This document shows, piece after piece, positions 50,623 through 58,967 of a stretch of 64,000 bases of DNA. This DNA is from Maccoyibacter sp900556645 (GTDB lineage Bacteria > Bacillota > Clostridia > Lachnospirales > Lachnospiraceae). A program made the translations under genes and the position numbers. The stretch is taken from assembly GCA_958349535.1 (NCBI GenBank), contig CATWDJ010000003.1, forward strand, positions 1-64,000, read 5' to 3'. Numbering within the stretch: the first letter of the stretch is position 1; each line of letters opens with the position of its first letter. Below the pieces are notes generated by a model. That model saw nothing but the letters and a program-made list of their open reading frames with translations. It ran no database searches and was not told the origin of the DNA.

Positions 50623-51801
50623 ATGTATCAATCGTTTTTAATCAAATATGCAGAAATTGCAATTAAAGGAAAGAACCGTCATCTTTTTGAGGATGCTTTG
50701 GTGAGCCGGATGGTTCATGCATTGGAACCAGTGGACGGAGAATTTAAAGTACGAAAAGAGCAGGGTAGAATCTATGTGGAGGCTCTTGGCGACTATGATT
50801 ATGAGGAAGTCATTACGGCACTGAGCCATGTGTTTGGAATTGTGGGAATCTGTCCGGTGGTGATTGTGGAGGACGAAGGCTTTGATGCCCTTGCCGAGGA
50901 AGTGGTAAGCTATATCGATAAAGTTTATCCGGATAAAAACTTGACTTTTAAAGTGGATGCAAGACGTGCCAGAAAGAACTATCCTATGGATTCCATGGAA
51001 ATCAATGCGGAACTGGGAGGAAGGATTTTAGATGCCTATCCTCAGATGAAGGTAGATGTACACAATCCAGACATCAAAATCCATGTGGAAATCCGAAATC
51101 AGATTAATATTTATTCCCAGGAGATTCCGGGACCGGGAGGAATGCCGGTGGGAACCAACGGAAAAGCCATGCTGTTGTTATCCGGCGGAATTGACAGTCC
51201 GGTGGCAGGTTACATGATTGCAAAGCGTGGCGTAAAAATCGATGCCACTTATTTCCATGCACCGCCTTATACCAGTGAGCGTGCAAAACAGAAGGTAGTG
51301 GATTTGGCAAAATTAGTGGTGAAATATGCAGGTCCTATTGATTTGCATGTGGTGAATTTTACAGACATTCAGTTATATATCTATGAGAAATGTCCACATG
51401 ACGAGCTGACCATCATCATGCGGCGTTATATGATGAAAATTGCAGAGCATTTCGCAAAGGAAAATAAGTGTCTGGGACTGATTACCGGAGAAAGTATCGG
51501 ACAGGTGGCAAGTCAGACCATGCAGTCCTTAGCGGCAACCAATGAGGTGTGTACCCTTCCGGTTTACCGTCCTTTGATTGGAATGGACAAGCAGGAGATT
51601 GTAACCATCTCAGAAAAGATTGATACCTATGAGACTTCTATTCAGCCATTTGAGGATTGCTGCACCATCTTTGTGGCAAAGCATCCGGTGACAAAGCCGA
51701 ATATCAATGTAATCAAATGTTCGGAGAAACGCTTAGAGGAAAAGATAGATGAACTGGTACAGACAGCCATAGAGACCACAGAGGTTTTACACATTCAATA
51801 A
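50623..51801 (+). CDS. thiI: tRNA 4-thiouridine synthase ThiI
   Basis: A 392-residue protein of the short Gram-positive type without rhodanese end. N-terminal ferredoxin-like and THUMP domains (about 1-165; ISQL-like start FLIKYAEIAIKGKNR), then a PP-loop ATPase with LLSGGIDSPVAGYMI. It activates uridine 8 of tRNA for thiolation. The ATG at 50623 is preceded by GAGAGG; the upstream open frame overlaps the desulfurase and is not used. Confidence 0.96.
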   Translation: MYQSFLIKYAEIAIKGKNRHLFEDALVSRMVHALEPVDGEFKVRKEQGRIYVEALGDYDYEEVITALSHVFGIVGICPVVIVEDEGFDALAEEVVSYIDKVYPDKNLTFKVDARRARKNYPMDSMEINAELGGRILDAYPQMKVDVHNPDIKIHVEIRNQINIYSQEIPGPGGMPVGTNGKAMLLLSGGIDSPVAGYMIAKRGVKIDATYFHAPPYTSERAKQKVVDLAKLVVKYAGPIDLHVVNFTDIQLYIYEKCPHDELTIIMRRYMMKIAEHFAKENKCLGLITGESIGQVASQTMQSLAATNEVCTLPVYRPLIGMDKQEIVTISEKIDTYETSIQPFEDCCTIFVAKHPVTKPNINVIKCSEKRLEEKIDELVQTAIETTEVLHIQ

Positions 51802-51828
51802 GGTGGAAATCCAATTATTCCCACAAAA

Positions 51829-51852
51829 AAAGAGGATGGTAACATCCTCTTT
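51829..51852 (-). terminator. Terminator of the HPr-like gene
   Basis: AAAGAGGATG pairs with CATCCTCTTT with loop GTAA. On the minus strand it is followed by a T run, fitting the HPr-like gene; it also separates thiI. Confidence 0.82.
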
Positions 51853-51866
51853 CAAAATCATTTGTA

Positions 51867-52103
51867 TTATACAAGATAAGGTTTTAAGATTTCCATGATA
51901 GAATCGACTTCGTCTTCGGAAGTGGTGTGAATTGCCAAATCAATCGGTTTGGATAAATCCAAAGAGAAGATACCCATAATAGATTTTGCGTCAATCACAT
52001 ATCTTCCGGAAATCAAATCAAAATCAAATTCAAACTGTGTGATTGCATTTACGAATGATTTTACCTTATCAATGGAGTTTAAAGAAATTTGTACTGTTTT
52101 CAT
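51867..52103 (-). CDS. HPr-like protein lacking the phosphorylatable histidine (Crh-like)
   Basis: A 78-residue HPr-fold protein. The serine region KSIMGIFSLDLSKPIDL is conserved (site of HPr kinase phosphorylation), but the segment near residue 15, where HPr has the catalytic His, reads SLNSIDKVKSF. It therefore cannot carry sugar-transport phosphate and resembles Crh, a regulator in catabolite repression in Bacillus. GGGAGG precedes the start on the minus strand. It stands alone with its own promoter and terminator. Confidence 0.85.
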   Translation of the reverse strand: MKTVQISLNSIDKVKSFVNAITQFEFDFDLISGRYVIDAKSIMGIFSLDLSKPIDLAIHTTSEDEVDSIMEILKPYLV

Positions 52104-52139
52104 AGATAGACCTCCCTTGGTACTATTAGTGTTTGTTTA

Positions 52140-52168
52140 AGTGTAATCTTTTTAGGGAAAAAAGTCAA
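52140..52168 (-). promoter_or_regulatory. Promoter of the HPr-like gene
   Basis: On the minus strand TTGACT (52168-52163), 17-base spacer, TACACT (52145-52140). It lies in the region upstream of the oppositely oriented mtaB. Confidence 0.7.
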
Positions 52169-52186
52169 CAGAGCGAAGGAAAAAGT

Positions 52187-53494
52187 ATGAGAAAAGCAGC
52201 ATTACACAATTTAGGATGCAAAGTAAATTCTTATGAGACAGAAGCCATGCAGCAGATGTTGGAGCAGGCAGGATACGAGATTGTACCTTTTCAGGAGCAG
52301 GCAGATGTCTATATTATCAATACCTGTTCCGTAACCAATATGGCAGACCGCAAGTCCCGCCAGATGATTCACCGGGCAAAAAAACAGAATCCCCAAGCGG
52401 TAATTGTGGCGGCGGGCTGTTATGTGCAGACTGCCGCAGAGCGGGGAGCGGTGGATGAAACCATTGATATTATTATCGGAAATAACAAAAAACATGAGCT
52501 GGTACAGCAGCTGGAAGAATATTTTTCAAAGCAGCAAAAAGTAAAAGCCATGATAGATATCAATGATGCAGGGGAAGCGTACGAAGAGCTTTCCTTAAAT
52601 CGGACCGCAGAGCACACACGGGCATTTATCAAGGTGCAAGACGGATGTAATCAGTTTTGCAGCTACTGTATTATTCCTTATGCAAGGGGAAGGGTGCGAA
52701 GCCGGAAACGGGAAGATGTGTTAAAAGAGATAAGACAGCTTGCAGAGAACGGCTATCAGGAAGTAGTGCTTACAGGAATCCATCTCAGCTCCTACGGAGT
52801 GGATATTGGGGATTCTCTGTTGCATTTAATTGAGGAAGTCCATAAGATTGAGGGCATAGCCAGAATCCGTCTGGGGTCTTTGGAACCGAAGATTGTAACT
52901 GAAGAGTTTGCAAAACGGTTGGCAGAGTTGCCCAAAATCTGCCCTCATTTCCATCTGTCTTTGCAAAGCGGCTGCGATGCCACCTTGCGGCGGATGAACC
53001 GGAAATATAATACAGCGGAATATCAAAAGGGTTGTGAACTTTTAAGAAAATATTTTGACCATCCGGCAATTACCACGGATGTGATTGTGGGATTCCCACA
53101 GGAAAGTGAAGAAGAATTTTTGCAGACGAAAAAATATCTGGAAGAGATTCATTTTTATGAGATGCATATCTTTAAATATTCCAAAAGAGAAGGTACAAAG
53201 GCCGCAAAAATGCCGGGGCAGATACCGGAAACGGTGAAAACCGAAAGAAGTAATGAGCTTTTAGAACTGGAGAAAAAGATGTCCCGGGAGTTCAGAGAGT
53301 ACTATCTGGGAAAAGAGACAGAGGTGCTTTTAGAGGAAGAGACTGTCATTGACGGAGTCACCTATTATGTGGGATTTACCAAGGAATATGTGAAGGTAGC
53401 GGTAAAATCAGAGAAGAATTTATCCAATCAGTTGGTAAAGGGAAAAATAGAAAGAGCATTGACAGAGCAAGTATATCTTATGGTTGAATTTTAA
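52187..53494 (+). CDS. mtaB: tRNA ms2t6A methylthiotransferase MtaB
   Basis: A 435-residue radical SAM methylthiotransferase. N-terminal cluster cysteines are in NLGCKVNSYE, NTCSVTNMADRKS and AAGCYVQ; the radical SAM motif is CNQFCSYC in QDGCNQFCSYCIIPYARGR; a C-terminal TRAM-like domain follows. The NLGCKVNSYE type start marks MtaB (YqeV) rather than MiaB or RimO. It modifies t6A37. The start at 52187 follows AAGGA; the upstream frame lies in the divergent promoter. Confidence 0.94.
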   Translation: MRKAALHNLGCKVNSYETEAMQQMLEQAGYEIVPFQEQADVYIINTCSVTNMADRKSRQMIHRAKKQNPQAVIVAAGCYVQTAAERGAVDETIDIIIGNNKKHELVQQLEEYFSKQQKVKAMIDINDAGEAYEELSLNRTAEHTRAFIKVQDGCNQFCSYCIIPYARGRVRSRKREDVLKEIRQLAENGYQEVVLTGIHLSSYGVDIGDSLLHLIEEVHKIEGIARIRLGSLEPKIVTEEFAKRLAELPKICPHFHLSLQSGCDATLRRMNRKYNTAEYQKGCELLRKYFDHPAITTDVIVGFPQESEEEFLQTKKYLEEIHFYEMHIFKYSKREGTKAAKMPGQIPETVKTERSNELLELEKKMSREFREYYLGKETEVLLEEETVIDGVTYYVGFTKEYVKVAVKSEKNLSNQLVKGKIERALTEQVYLMVEF

Positions 53495-53559
53495 CAGGGG
53501 ATATATTAAAATAATGAGTGACAGACATGGGAACGAAAGAGCAATAAGGACGTGAAAAA

Positions 53560-53823
53560 ATGCAGGATTTAAACAATACTCAATACTTCAAAGTACAGAA
53601 AGAACCACAGATGAAGGTCAAGGATGTCATCAAACTGGTGTATCATGCACTATCCGAGAAAGGATACAATCCGGTAAACCAGATGGTAGGTTATATTATG
53701 TCGGGAGATCCTACTTATATTACCAGTCATCGGAATGCCAGAAGCCTGATTATGAAAGTGGAACGTGACGAGCTGGTGGAAGAGCTTCTCAAGGAATATA
53801 TCAACAACCATTCGTGGGAATAG
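53560..53823 (+). CDS. ireB: IreB family regulatory phosphoprotein (UPF0297)
   Basis: An 87-residue protein of the YrzL/IreB family. The start DLNNTQYFKVQ includes a Thr at residue 7, the region phosphorylated by the PASTA kinase IreK in Enterococcus. The rest, VKDVIKLVYHALSEKGYNPV and YITSHRNARSLIMK, is well conserved. It is followed by ruvX and DUF1292, as in Bacillus (yrzL-yrrK-yrzB). It probably regulates envelope or antibiotic stress responses. Confidence 0.92.
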   Translation: MQDLNNTQYFKVQKEPQMKVKDVIKLVYHALSEKGYNPVNQMVGYIMSGDPTYITSHRNARSLIMKVERDELVEELLKEYINNHSWE

Positions 53824-53836
53824 GGACGGAGGAACT

Positions 53837-54283
53837 ATGAGAAGTATCGGACTGGATTACGGTTCGAAGACCGTAGGGGTGGCGGTAAGCGACCCACTTG
53901 GAATTACGGCACAGGGAATCGAGATTATCCGAAGAGAGTCTCCCAAGAAACTGCGGAGGACTCTGGCGAGAATTGAAGAACTGATTGCAGAATATGAAGT
54001 GACAGAGATTGTTTTGGGATATCCAAGGAATATGAATCACACGGAGGGCGAGAGGTGTCAGAAGACCTTGGAATTTAAGGAAATGTTGGAGAGAAGAACC
54101 GGACTGCCGGTAACTCTATGGGATGAACGGCTGACAACAGTGTCCGCAGACCATGCAATGATGGAAGGCGGTATCCGCAGAGAAGACAGGAAGAATCATG
54201 TGGATAAGCTGGCAGCAGTTTTTATTTTGCAGGGATATCTGGATGCACAGCTTTTTCAGAAAGAAGAGAATAAGAAAGAATAG
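53837..54283 (+). CDS. ruvX: Putative pre-16S rRNA nuclease RuvX/YqgF
   Basis: A 148-residue RNase H-like protein. GLDYGSKTVGVAVSDPLG at the start holds the first acidic residue, and LGYPRNMNHTEG and WDERLTTVSAD the others. YqgF proteins trim the 5' end of 16S rRNA in E. coli. The start is at 53837 (GGAGG upstream); the longer frame would overlap ireB. Confidence 0.95.
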   Translation: MRSIGLDYGSKTVGVAVSDPLGITAQGIEIIRRESPKKLRRTLARIEELIAEYEVTEIVLGYPRNMNHTEGERCQKTLEFKEMLERRTGLPVTLWDERLTTVSADHAMMEGGIRREDRKNHVDKLAAVFILQGYLDAQLFQKEENKKE

Positions 54284-54297
54284 AATAGGGAAAAATA

Positions 54298-54561
54298 ATG
54301 GAGACAGTACAATTTTTTGACGAAGAGTCAAACACTTACATAGATTTCTATGTATTGGAACAGACGAGAATCAGTAATGTAGATTATCTGTTAGTTACAG
54401 TGGATGAGACAGGGGACACAGACGCATTGATTTTAAAGGATATATCACAGAGTCAGGATGCAGACGCCCTGTATGAGATTGTAGAAGAGGAAGCAGAGCT
54501 GAACGCAGTGGCAAAGGTGTTTTCAGAGCTGATTGGCGATGAAGCCAGCTTAGAATTTTAA
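54298..54561 (+). CDS. DUF1292 (YrzB-family) protein
   Basis: An 87-residue small acidic protein. FFDEESNTYIDFYVLEQTRI and YLLVTVDETGD fit DUF1292, normally found between ruvX and downstream genes of this cluster. No motif suggests enzymatic activity. Confidence 0.88.
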   Translation: METVQFFDEESNTYIDFYVLEQTRISNVDYLLVTVDETGDTDALILKDISQSQDADALYEIVEEEAELNAVAKVFSELIGDEASLEF

Positions 54562-54587
54562 TTGGACTTTAACAGGCAGGTGAAAAT

Positions 54588-55043
54588 ATGAACCGGAACG
54601 ATTGGAAGAGCCTTTTGCGTGAAAAGGGTCTCAAGGCAACAAACCAGAGAATTTTGATTCTGGAAGCTTTGGCAGATAGTGAGGACAGGCATCTGACTGT
54701 GGAAGAAATATATGATAGCATCAAGGCGGAATTTCCGGGTATCGGATTGGCTACGGTCTATCGGAACATACAATTGCTATTGAGCCTTAATTTGATTGAG
54801 AGTATCAGTTTTGGTGACGGATGCACACGTTATGAGATTGGAAAACTGGAAGCAGATGTGGAGCAGCACCGTCATCATCATTTAGTGTGTAAAGAATGCA
54901 AAAAAGTCATTTCTTTTCGGGATGATTTATTGGAAGAATTAGAACAAAAGATTTATGATACGGTATCTTTTCAAGTGATAGATCATGAAGTTAAGCTCTA
55001 TGGCTATTGTAAAGACTGTTTGAAGAAACGGAATAAAAAATAG
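54588..55043 (+). CDS. Fur/PerR-family metalloregulator
   Basis: A 151-residue ferric-uptake type repressor. The winged helix (LKATNQRILILEALADSEDR, GLATVYRNIQLLLSLNLI) is followed by a dimerisation domain with the HRHHHLVCKECKK metal site and the second Cys pair CKDC. Four cysteines form the structural zinc site. Whether it senses iron, zinc or peroxide cannot be decided from this alone. Located between DUF1292 and RNase J in one operon. Confidence 0.93.
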   Translation: MNRNDWKSLLREKGLKATNQRILILEALADSEDRHLTVEEIYDSIKAEFPGIGLATVYRNIQLLLSLNLIESISFGDGCTRYEIGKLEADVEQHRHHHLVCKECKKVISFRDDLLEELEQKIYDTVSFQVIDHEVKLYGYCKDCLKKRNKK

Positions 55044-55055
55044 CATGGAGGAATT

Positions 55056-56723
55056 ATGTTGAAAAAAAAGAAAAACTCAAAATTGAAAATCATTCCATTG
55101 GGAGGATTGGAACAGATTGGAATGAACATTACTGCCTTTGAATATGAAGACAGTATTATTGTGGTGGACTGCGGTTTGTCATTTCCTGAAGATGATATGC
55201 TGGGAATTGATTTGGTTATCCCGGATATCACATATTTAAAGGAAAATATTGATAAAGTAAAAGGCTTTTTTATTACTCATGGACATGAGGATCACATTGG
55301 AGCAATCCCATATGTTTTAAAGGAAATCAATGTGCCAATCTATGCCACAAAGCTGACTTTAGGTATTATCGAGCATAAGCTGCGTGAGCACAATATGCTG
55401 ACCAAGGTAAAACGCAAGGTGGTAAAATACGGACAGCACATTAATCTGGGCTGTTTCCGTGTGGAATTCATCAAGACAAATCACAGTATTCAGGATGCGG
55501 CAGCTCTTGCTATCTATTCTCCGGCAGGTATTGTGGTGCACACCGGAGACTTTAAGGTGGATTATACGCCGGTATTCGGTGATGCCATCGACTTACAGAG
55601 ATTTGGTGAGATTGGAAAAAAAGGTGTGCTGGCTTTGATGTGTGACAGTACCAATGCAGAGCGACCGGGCTTTACCATGTCAGAGAAGACCGTGGGTACT
55701 ACCTTTGACAATATCTTTTCCGAGCATAAGAATACACGTATTATCATTGCCACCTTTGCATCCAACGTGGATCGTGTGCAGCAGATTATCAATTCTGCAG
55801 AAAAATTTGGCAGAAAAGTAGCGGTGGAAGGAAGAAGTATGGTAAATATCATTTCTACCGCATCTGAATTGGGATATTTGAAAATACCGGAGAACACATT
55901 GGTGGAGACAGAGCAGCTTCGCAATTACCCGGATGAAAAGACAGTTCTGATTACCACGGGAAGTCAGGGAGAATCCATGGCGGCATTGTCCCGTATGGCA
56001 AATGGAACCCATAAGAAGATTACCATTAAACCAAAGGATACCATTATTTTCAGTTCTAACCCGATACCGGGAAATGAGAAAGCGGTTTCCCATGTTATCA
56101 ATGAACTGTTCCAGAAGGGAGCAGATGTTATCTTCCAGGATGCCCATGTATCCGGCCATGCCTGTCAGGAGGAAATTAAGCTGATTTACTCTCTGGTAAA
56201 ACCAAAATATGCCATTCCGGTACACGGGGAATATAAACATCTGATGGCACAGGCGAAAGTGGCAGAGGAACTGGGAATCTCTAAGGATGACATTTTTATC
56301 CTTTCTTCCGGTGATGTACTGGAATTAGACGAAGAGAGTGCTGAGGTAACCGGAAGAGTCCATGTGGGCAATGTAATGGTAGATGGATTGGGCGTAGGTG
56401 ATGTAGGAAATATCGTACTGCGTGACAGACAGCATTTAGCGGAGGATGGAATTATTATTGTAGTATTGACCTTGGAAAACGGTTCCGGTCAGGTCTTGGC
56501 AGGTCCGGATATTGTATCCAGAGGTTTTGTGTATGTGAGAGGGGCAGAGGATCTGATGGAGGATGCCAAAGCCGTTCTGAACGAGACTATGGAATACTGC
56601 ATGGATCGAAATATTACCGATTGGGGCAAGATAAAGACGGAAATCAAAGATGCTCTGGGAGAATTTGTATGGAGAGAGACAAAACGCCGTCCGATGATTA
56701 TGCCGATTATAATGGAAGTGTAG
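55056..56723 (+). CDS. rnj: Ribonuclease J
   Basis: A 555-residue metallo-beta-lactamase/beta-CASP RNase. The metal-binding HGHEDHIGA motif is in FFITHGHEDHIGAIPYV; further motifs are VHTGDFKVDYTP, CDSTNAERPGFT and IPVHGEYKHL. It processes and degrades mRNA with 5'-exo and endo activity. The lysine-rich start (LKKKKNSKLKIIPLGG) is usual. In one transcript with the regulator upstream and ylbF downstream. Confidence 0.96.
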   Translation: MLKKKKNSKLKIIPLGGLEQIGMNITAFEYEDSIIVVDCGLSFPEDDMLGIDLVIPDITYLKENIDKVKGFFITHGHEDHIGAIPYVLKEINVPIYATKLTLGIIEHKLREHNMLTKVKRKVVKYGQHINLGCFRVEFIKTNHSIQDAAALAIYSPAGIVVHTGDFKVDYTPVFGDAIDLQRFGEIGKKGVLALMCDSTNAERPGFTMSEKTVGTTFDNIFSEHKNTRIIIATFASNVDRVQQIINSAEKFGRKVAVEGRSMVNIISTASELGYLKIPENTLVETEQLRNYPDEKTVLITTGSQGESMAALSRMANGTHKKITIKPKDTIIFSSNPIPGNEKAVSHVINELFQKGADVIFQDAHVSGHACQEEIKLIYSLVKPKYAIPVHGEYKHLMAQAKVAEELGISKDDIFILSSGDVLELDEESAEVTGRVHVGNVMVDGLGVGDVGNIVLRDRQHLAEDGIIIVVLTLENGSGQVLAGPDIVSRGFVYVRGAEDLMEDAKAVLNETMEYCMDRNITDWGKIKTEIKDALGEFVWRETKRRPMIMPIIMEV

Positions 56724-56726
56724 GAA

Positions 56727-57071
56727 ATGAGTACAGTAGAGGAAAGTTTGGAAAGCTTAGTGGAAGCAGTCAAGAATAGTCAGGAGTACAGAGATTTTCT
56801 CTCGGCGAAGCAAAAGATTGATGAAGATGTTCAACTGAAACAAAATCTGAACAAGTTTCGGGGAGAGAATTTTAAAATACAGAACAATACCGGAAATGAA
56901 GCTCTTTATCATGGCGTGGATAACATGGAAAGAGACTTGGCAAAGTTTCGGGAAAATCCTATCGTAGATGAATTTTTGACAGCGGAGCTGGCTCTGTGCC
57001 GGATGGTGCAGAATATCAACTGGAAGCTGATTGGAGCTTTAGATTTTGATGTGGACTTTATAGAAGACTAA
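56727..57071 (+). CDS. YlbF/YmcA-family protein
   Basis: A 114-residue all-helical protein of the Com_YlbF family. Typical are LVEAVKNSQEYRDFLSAKQK and a second helix with DEFLTAELALCRMVQNIN. In Bacillus such proteins form a complex that binds RNase Y and steers mRNA maturation, which fits its place right behind RNase J. Confidence 0.88.
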   Translation: MSTVEESLESLVEAVKNSQEYRDFLSAKQKIDEDVQLKQNLNKFRGENFKIQNNTGNEALYHGVDNMERDLAKFRENPIVDEFLTAELALCRMVQNINWKLIGALDFDVDFIED

Positions 57072-57085
57072 GGGGAAGTTGTCAA

Positions 57086-57739
57086 ATGATAGTAGAGGAA
57101 AGGCTGGTAACCTATATCAATTCTCTGGATAGGGGAAATACAGAGCTTCTGGATGCGATAGAGGCGGAGGCTGTCAGAGATTACGTTCCCATTATCCGCA
57201 AGGAAATGCAGAGTTTTCTGAAAATGATGTTACAGCTTCAGCAGCCCCGGCGGATTCTGGAGGTGGGAACCGCAGTGGGGTTTTCTGCAATTCTGATGGC
57301 TGAATACAATCCAAAGCCCTGTGAAATTACCACCATTGAGAATTATGAAAAACGGATTCCCATTGCAAGGGAGAACTTTAAAAGAGCAGGCAAACAGGAT
57401 ATGATTGAGTTGTTGGAGGGTGATGCAACCCAGGTTTTAAAGACGCTGCAGGAGCCGTTTGATTTTATTTTTATGGATGCGGCAAAGGGACAGTATCTGA
57501 ATTTTCTGCCGGATATTTTAAGGCTTTTGTCCCCGGGAGGGATTCTGATTTCCGATAATGTATTGCAGGATGGAGATATTGTGGAATCCAGATTTGCGGT
57601 AACCAGAAGGAATCGTACCATCCACAAAAGGATGCGGGAATATCTGTACGAATTGACGCATCACGAGGAATTAGTGACAACGGTGCTGCCTGTGGGGGAT
57701 GGAATCACAGTCAGCGTAAAGAAGGGAAGAACGATATGA
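57086..57739 (+). CDS. trmR: O-methyltransferase, TrmR-like (tRNA 5-methoxyuridine)
   Basis: A 217-residue class I methyltransferase with LEVGTAVGFSAILMAEYNP, FDFIFMDAAKGQY and LISDNVLQDG. The length and the following U32-family gene match the trmR (yrrM)-trhP arrangement of Bacillus, in which TrmR methylates 5-hydroxyuridine at tRNA position 34. The assignment rests on context as well as family. Its stop overlaps the next start by four bases (ATGA). Confidence 0.85.
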   Translation: MIVEERLVTYINSLDRGNTELLDAIEAEAVRDYVPIIRKEMQSFLKMMLQLQQPRRILEVGTAVGFSAILMAEYNPKPCEITTIENYEKRIPIARENFKRAGKQDMIELLEGDATQVLKTLQEPFDFIFMDAAKGQYLNFLPDILRLLSPGGILISDNVLQDGDIVESRFAVTRRNRTIHKRMREYLYELTHHEELVTTVLPVGDGITVSVKKGRTI

Positions 57740-58965
57740 GACATCCAGAATTATTAGTACCTGCCAGCAGTTTGGAGGTATTAAAGATAGCAGTTATATT
57801 TGGTGCCGACGCAGTTTATATCGGCGGAGAGGCATTCGGGCTTCGAGCAAAGGCAAAAAATTTCAGTAATGAGGAAATTCGGGAAGGAATTGCTTTTGCA
57901 CATGAGCATGGAGTGAAAGTTTACATAACTGCAAACATTCTGGCTCATAATTATGATTTGGAAGGTGTACGGAATTATTTTTCAGAGCTGAAGGAAATTA
58001 AACCGGATGCGTTGATTATTTCTGACCCGGGTGTGTTTACCATAGCAAAGGAAATCTGCCCGGAGATAGAGATTCATATTTCCACACAGGCCAATAATAC
58101 CAATTACGGAACCTATCGTTTCTGGTATCAGCAGGGAGCAAAGCGGGTGGTTTCCGCCAGAGAGCTTTCTCTCAGAGAAATTCGAGAGATACGGGAGCAT
58201 ATCCCGGAGGACATGGAGATAGAAACCTTTATCCATGGTGCTATGTGTATTTCCTATTCCGGCAGATGTCTGTTGAGTAATTTTTTTACCGGAAGAGATG
58301 CAAACCACGGTGCCTGTACCCATCCTTGCCGATGGAAATATTCTATCGTAGAGGAAACCAGACCGGGAGAATATATGCCGGTCTATGAGAATGAGCGGGG
58401 AACCTATATTTTTAATTCTAAGGATTTGTGTATGATTGAACACATACCTGAACTGCTGGAGGCTGGAATCGACAGCTTCAAGATAGAAGGTCGTATGAAG
58501 ACTGCTCTTTACGTGGCAACGGTGGCAAGGACTTACCGGAAAGCCATTGACGACTATCAAAAGGATCCGAAGTTCTATGAACAGAATATGGACTGGTATC
58601 GGGAACAGATTTCTAACTGCACCTATCGTCAGTTTACCACCGGATTCTTTTTCGGAAAGCCGGATGAGACGGCACAGATTTATGATAGCAATACCTATCT
58701 CAAGGAATACACCTATCTGGGAATTGTGGGAGAACCGGATGAAAACGGACGTTACCGTATTGAACAGAGGAATAAATTTTCCGTAGGAGAGGTCATTGAG
58801 GTAATGAAGCCTAACGGAGAAAATCATGTAGTGACGGTACAGAAAATTTTTAATGAAGAGGGAGAGGAGATGGAATCAGCTCCTCATCCGAAGCAGGTCT
58901 TATATATTGATTTGGGCGAAAAGTTAGAACTCTATGATATTCTTAGAAGGAAAGAGGAGGAGTAG
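57736..58965 (+). CDS. trhP: U32-family tRNA hydroxylation protein TrhP
   Basis: A 409-residue protein formerly called U32 peptidase. The conserved region MCISYSGRCLLSNFFTG, CTHPCRWKY contains the cysteines that bind an iron-sulfur cluster. With prephenate it makes 5-hydroxyuridine at tRNA U34, the substrate of TrmR. The first part is a TIM barrel (AVYIGGEAFGLRAKAKN). In Bacillus there are two such genes in a row (TrhP1, TrhP2); here only the longer type. Confidence 0.9.
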   Translation: MRHPELLVPASSLEVLKIAVIFGADAVYIGGEAFGLRAKAKNFSNEEIREGIAFAHEHGVKVYITANILAHNYDLEGVRNYFSELKEIKPDALIISDPGVFTIAKEICPEIEIHISTQANNTNYGTYRFWYQQGAKRVVSARELSLREIREIREHIPEDMEIETFIHGAMCISYSGRCLLSNFFTGRDANHGACTHPCRWKYSIVEETRPGEYMPVYENERGTYIFNSKDLCMIEHIPELLEAGIDSFKIEGRMKTALYVATVARTYRKAIDDYQKDPKFYEQNMDWYREQISNCTYRQFTTGFFFGKPDETAQIYDSNTYLKEYTYLGIVGEPDENGRYRIEQRNKFSVGEVIEVMKPNGENHVVTVQKIFNEEGEEMESAPHPKQVLYIDLGEKLELYDILRRKEEE

Positions 58966-58967
58966 AC

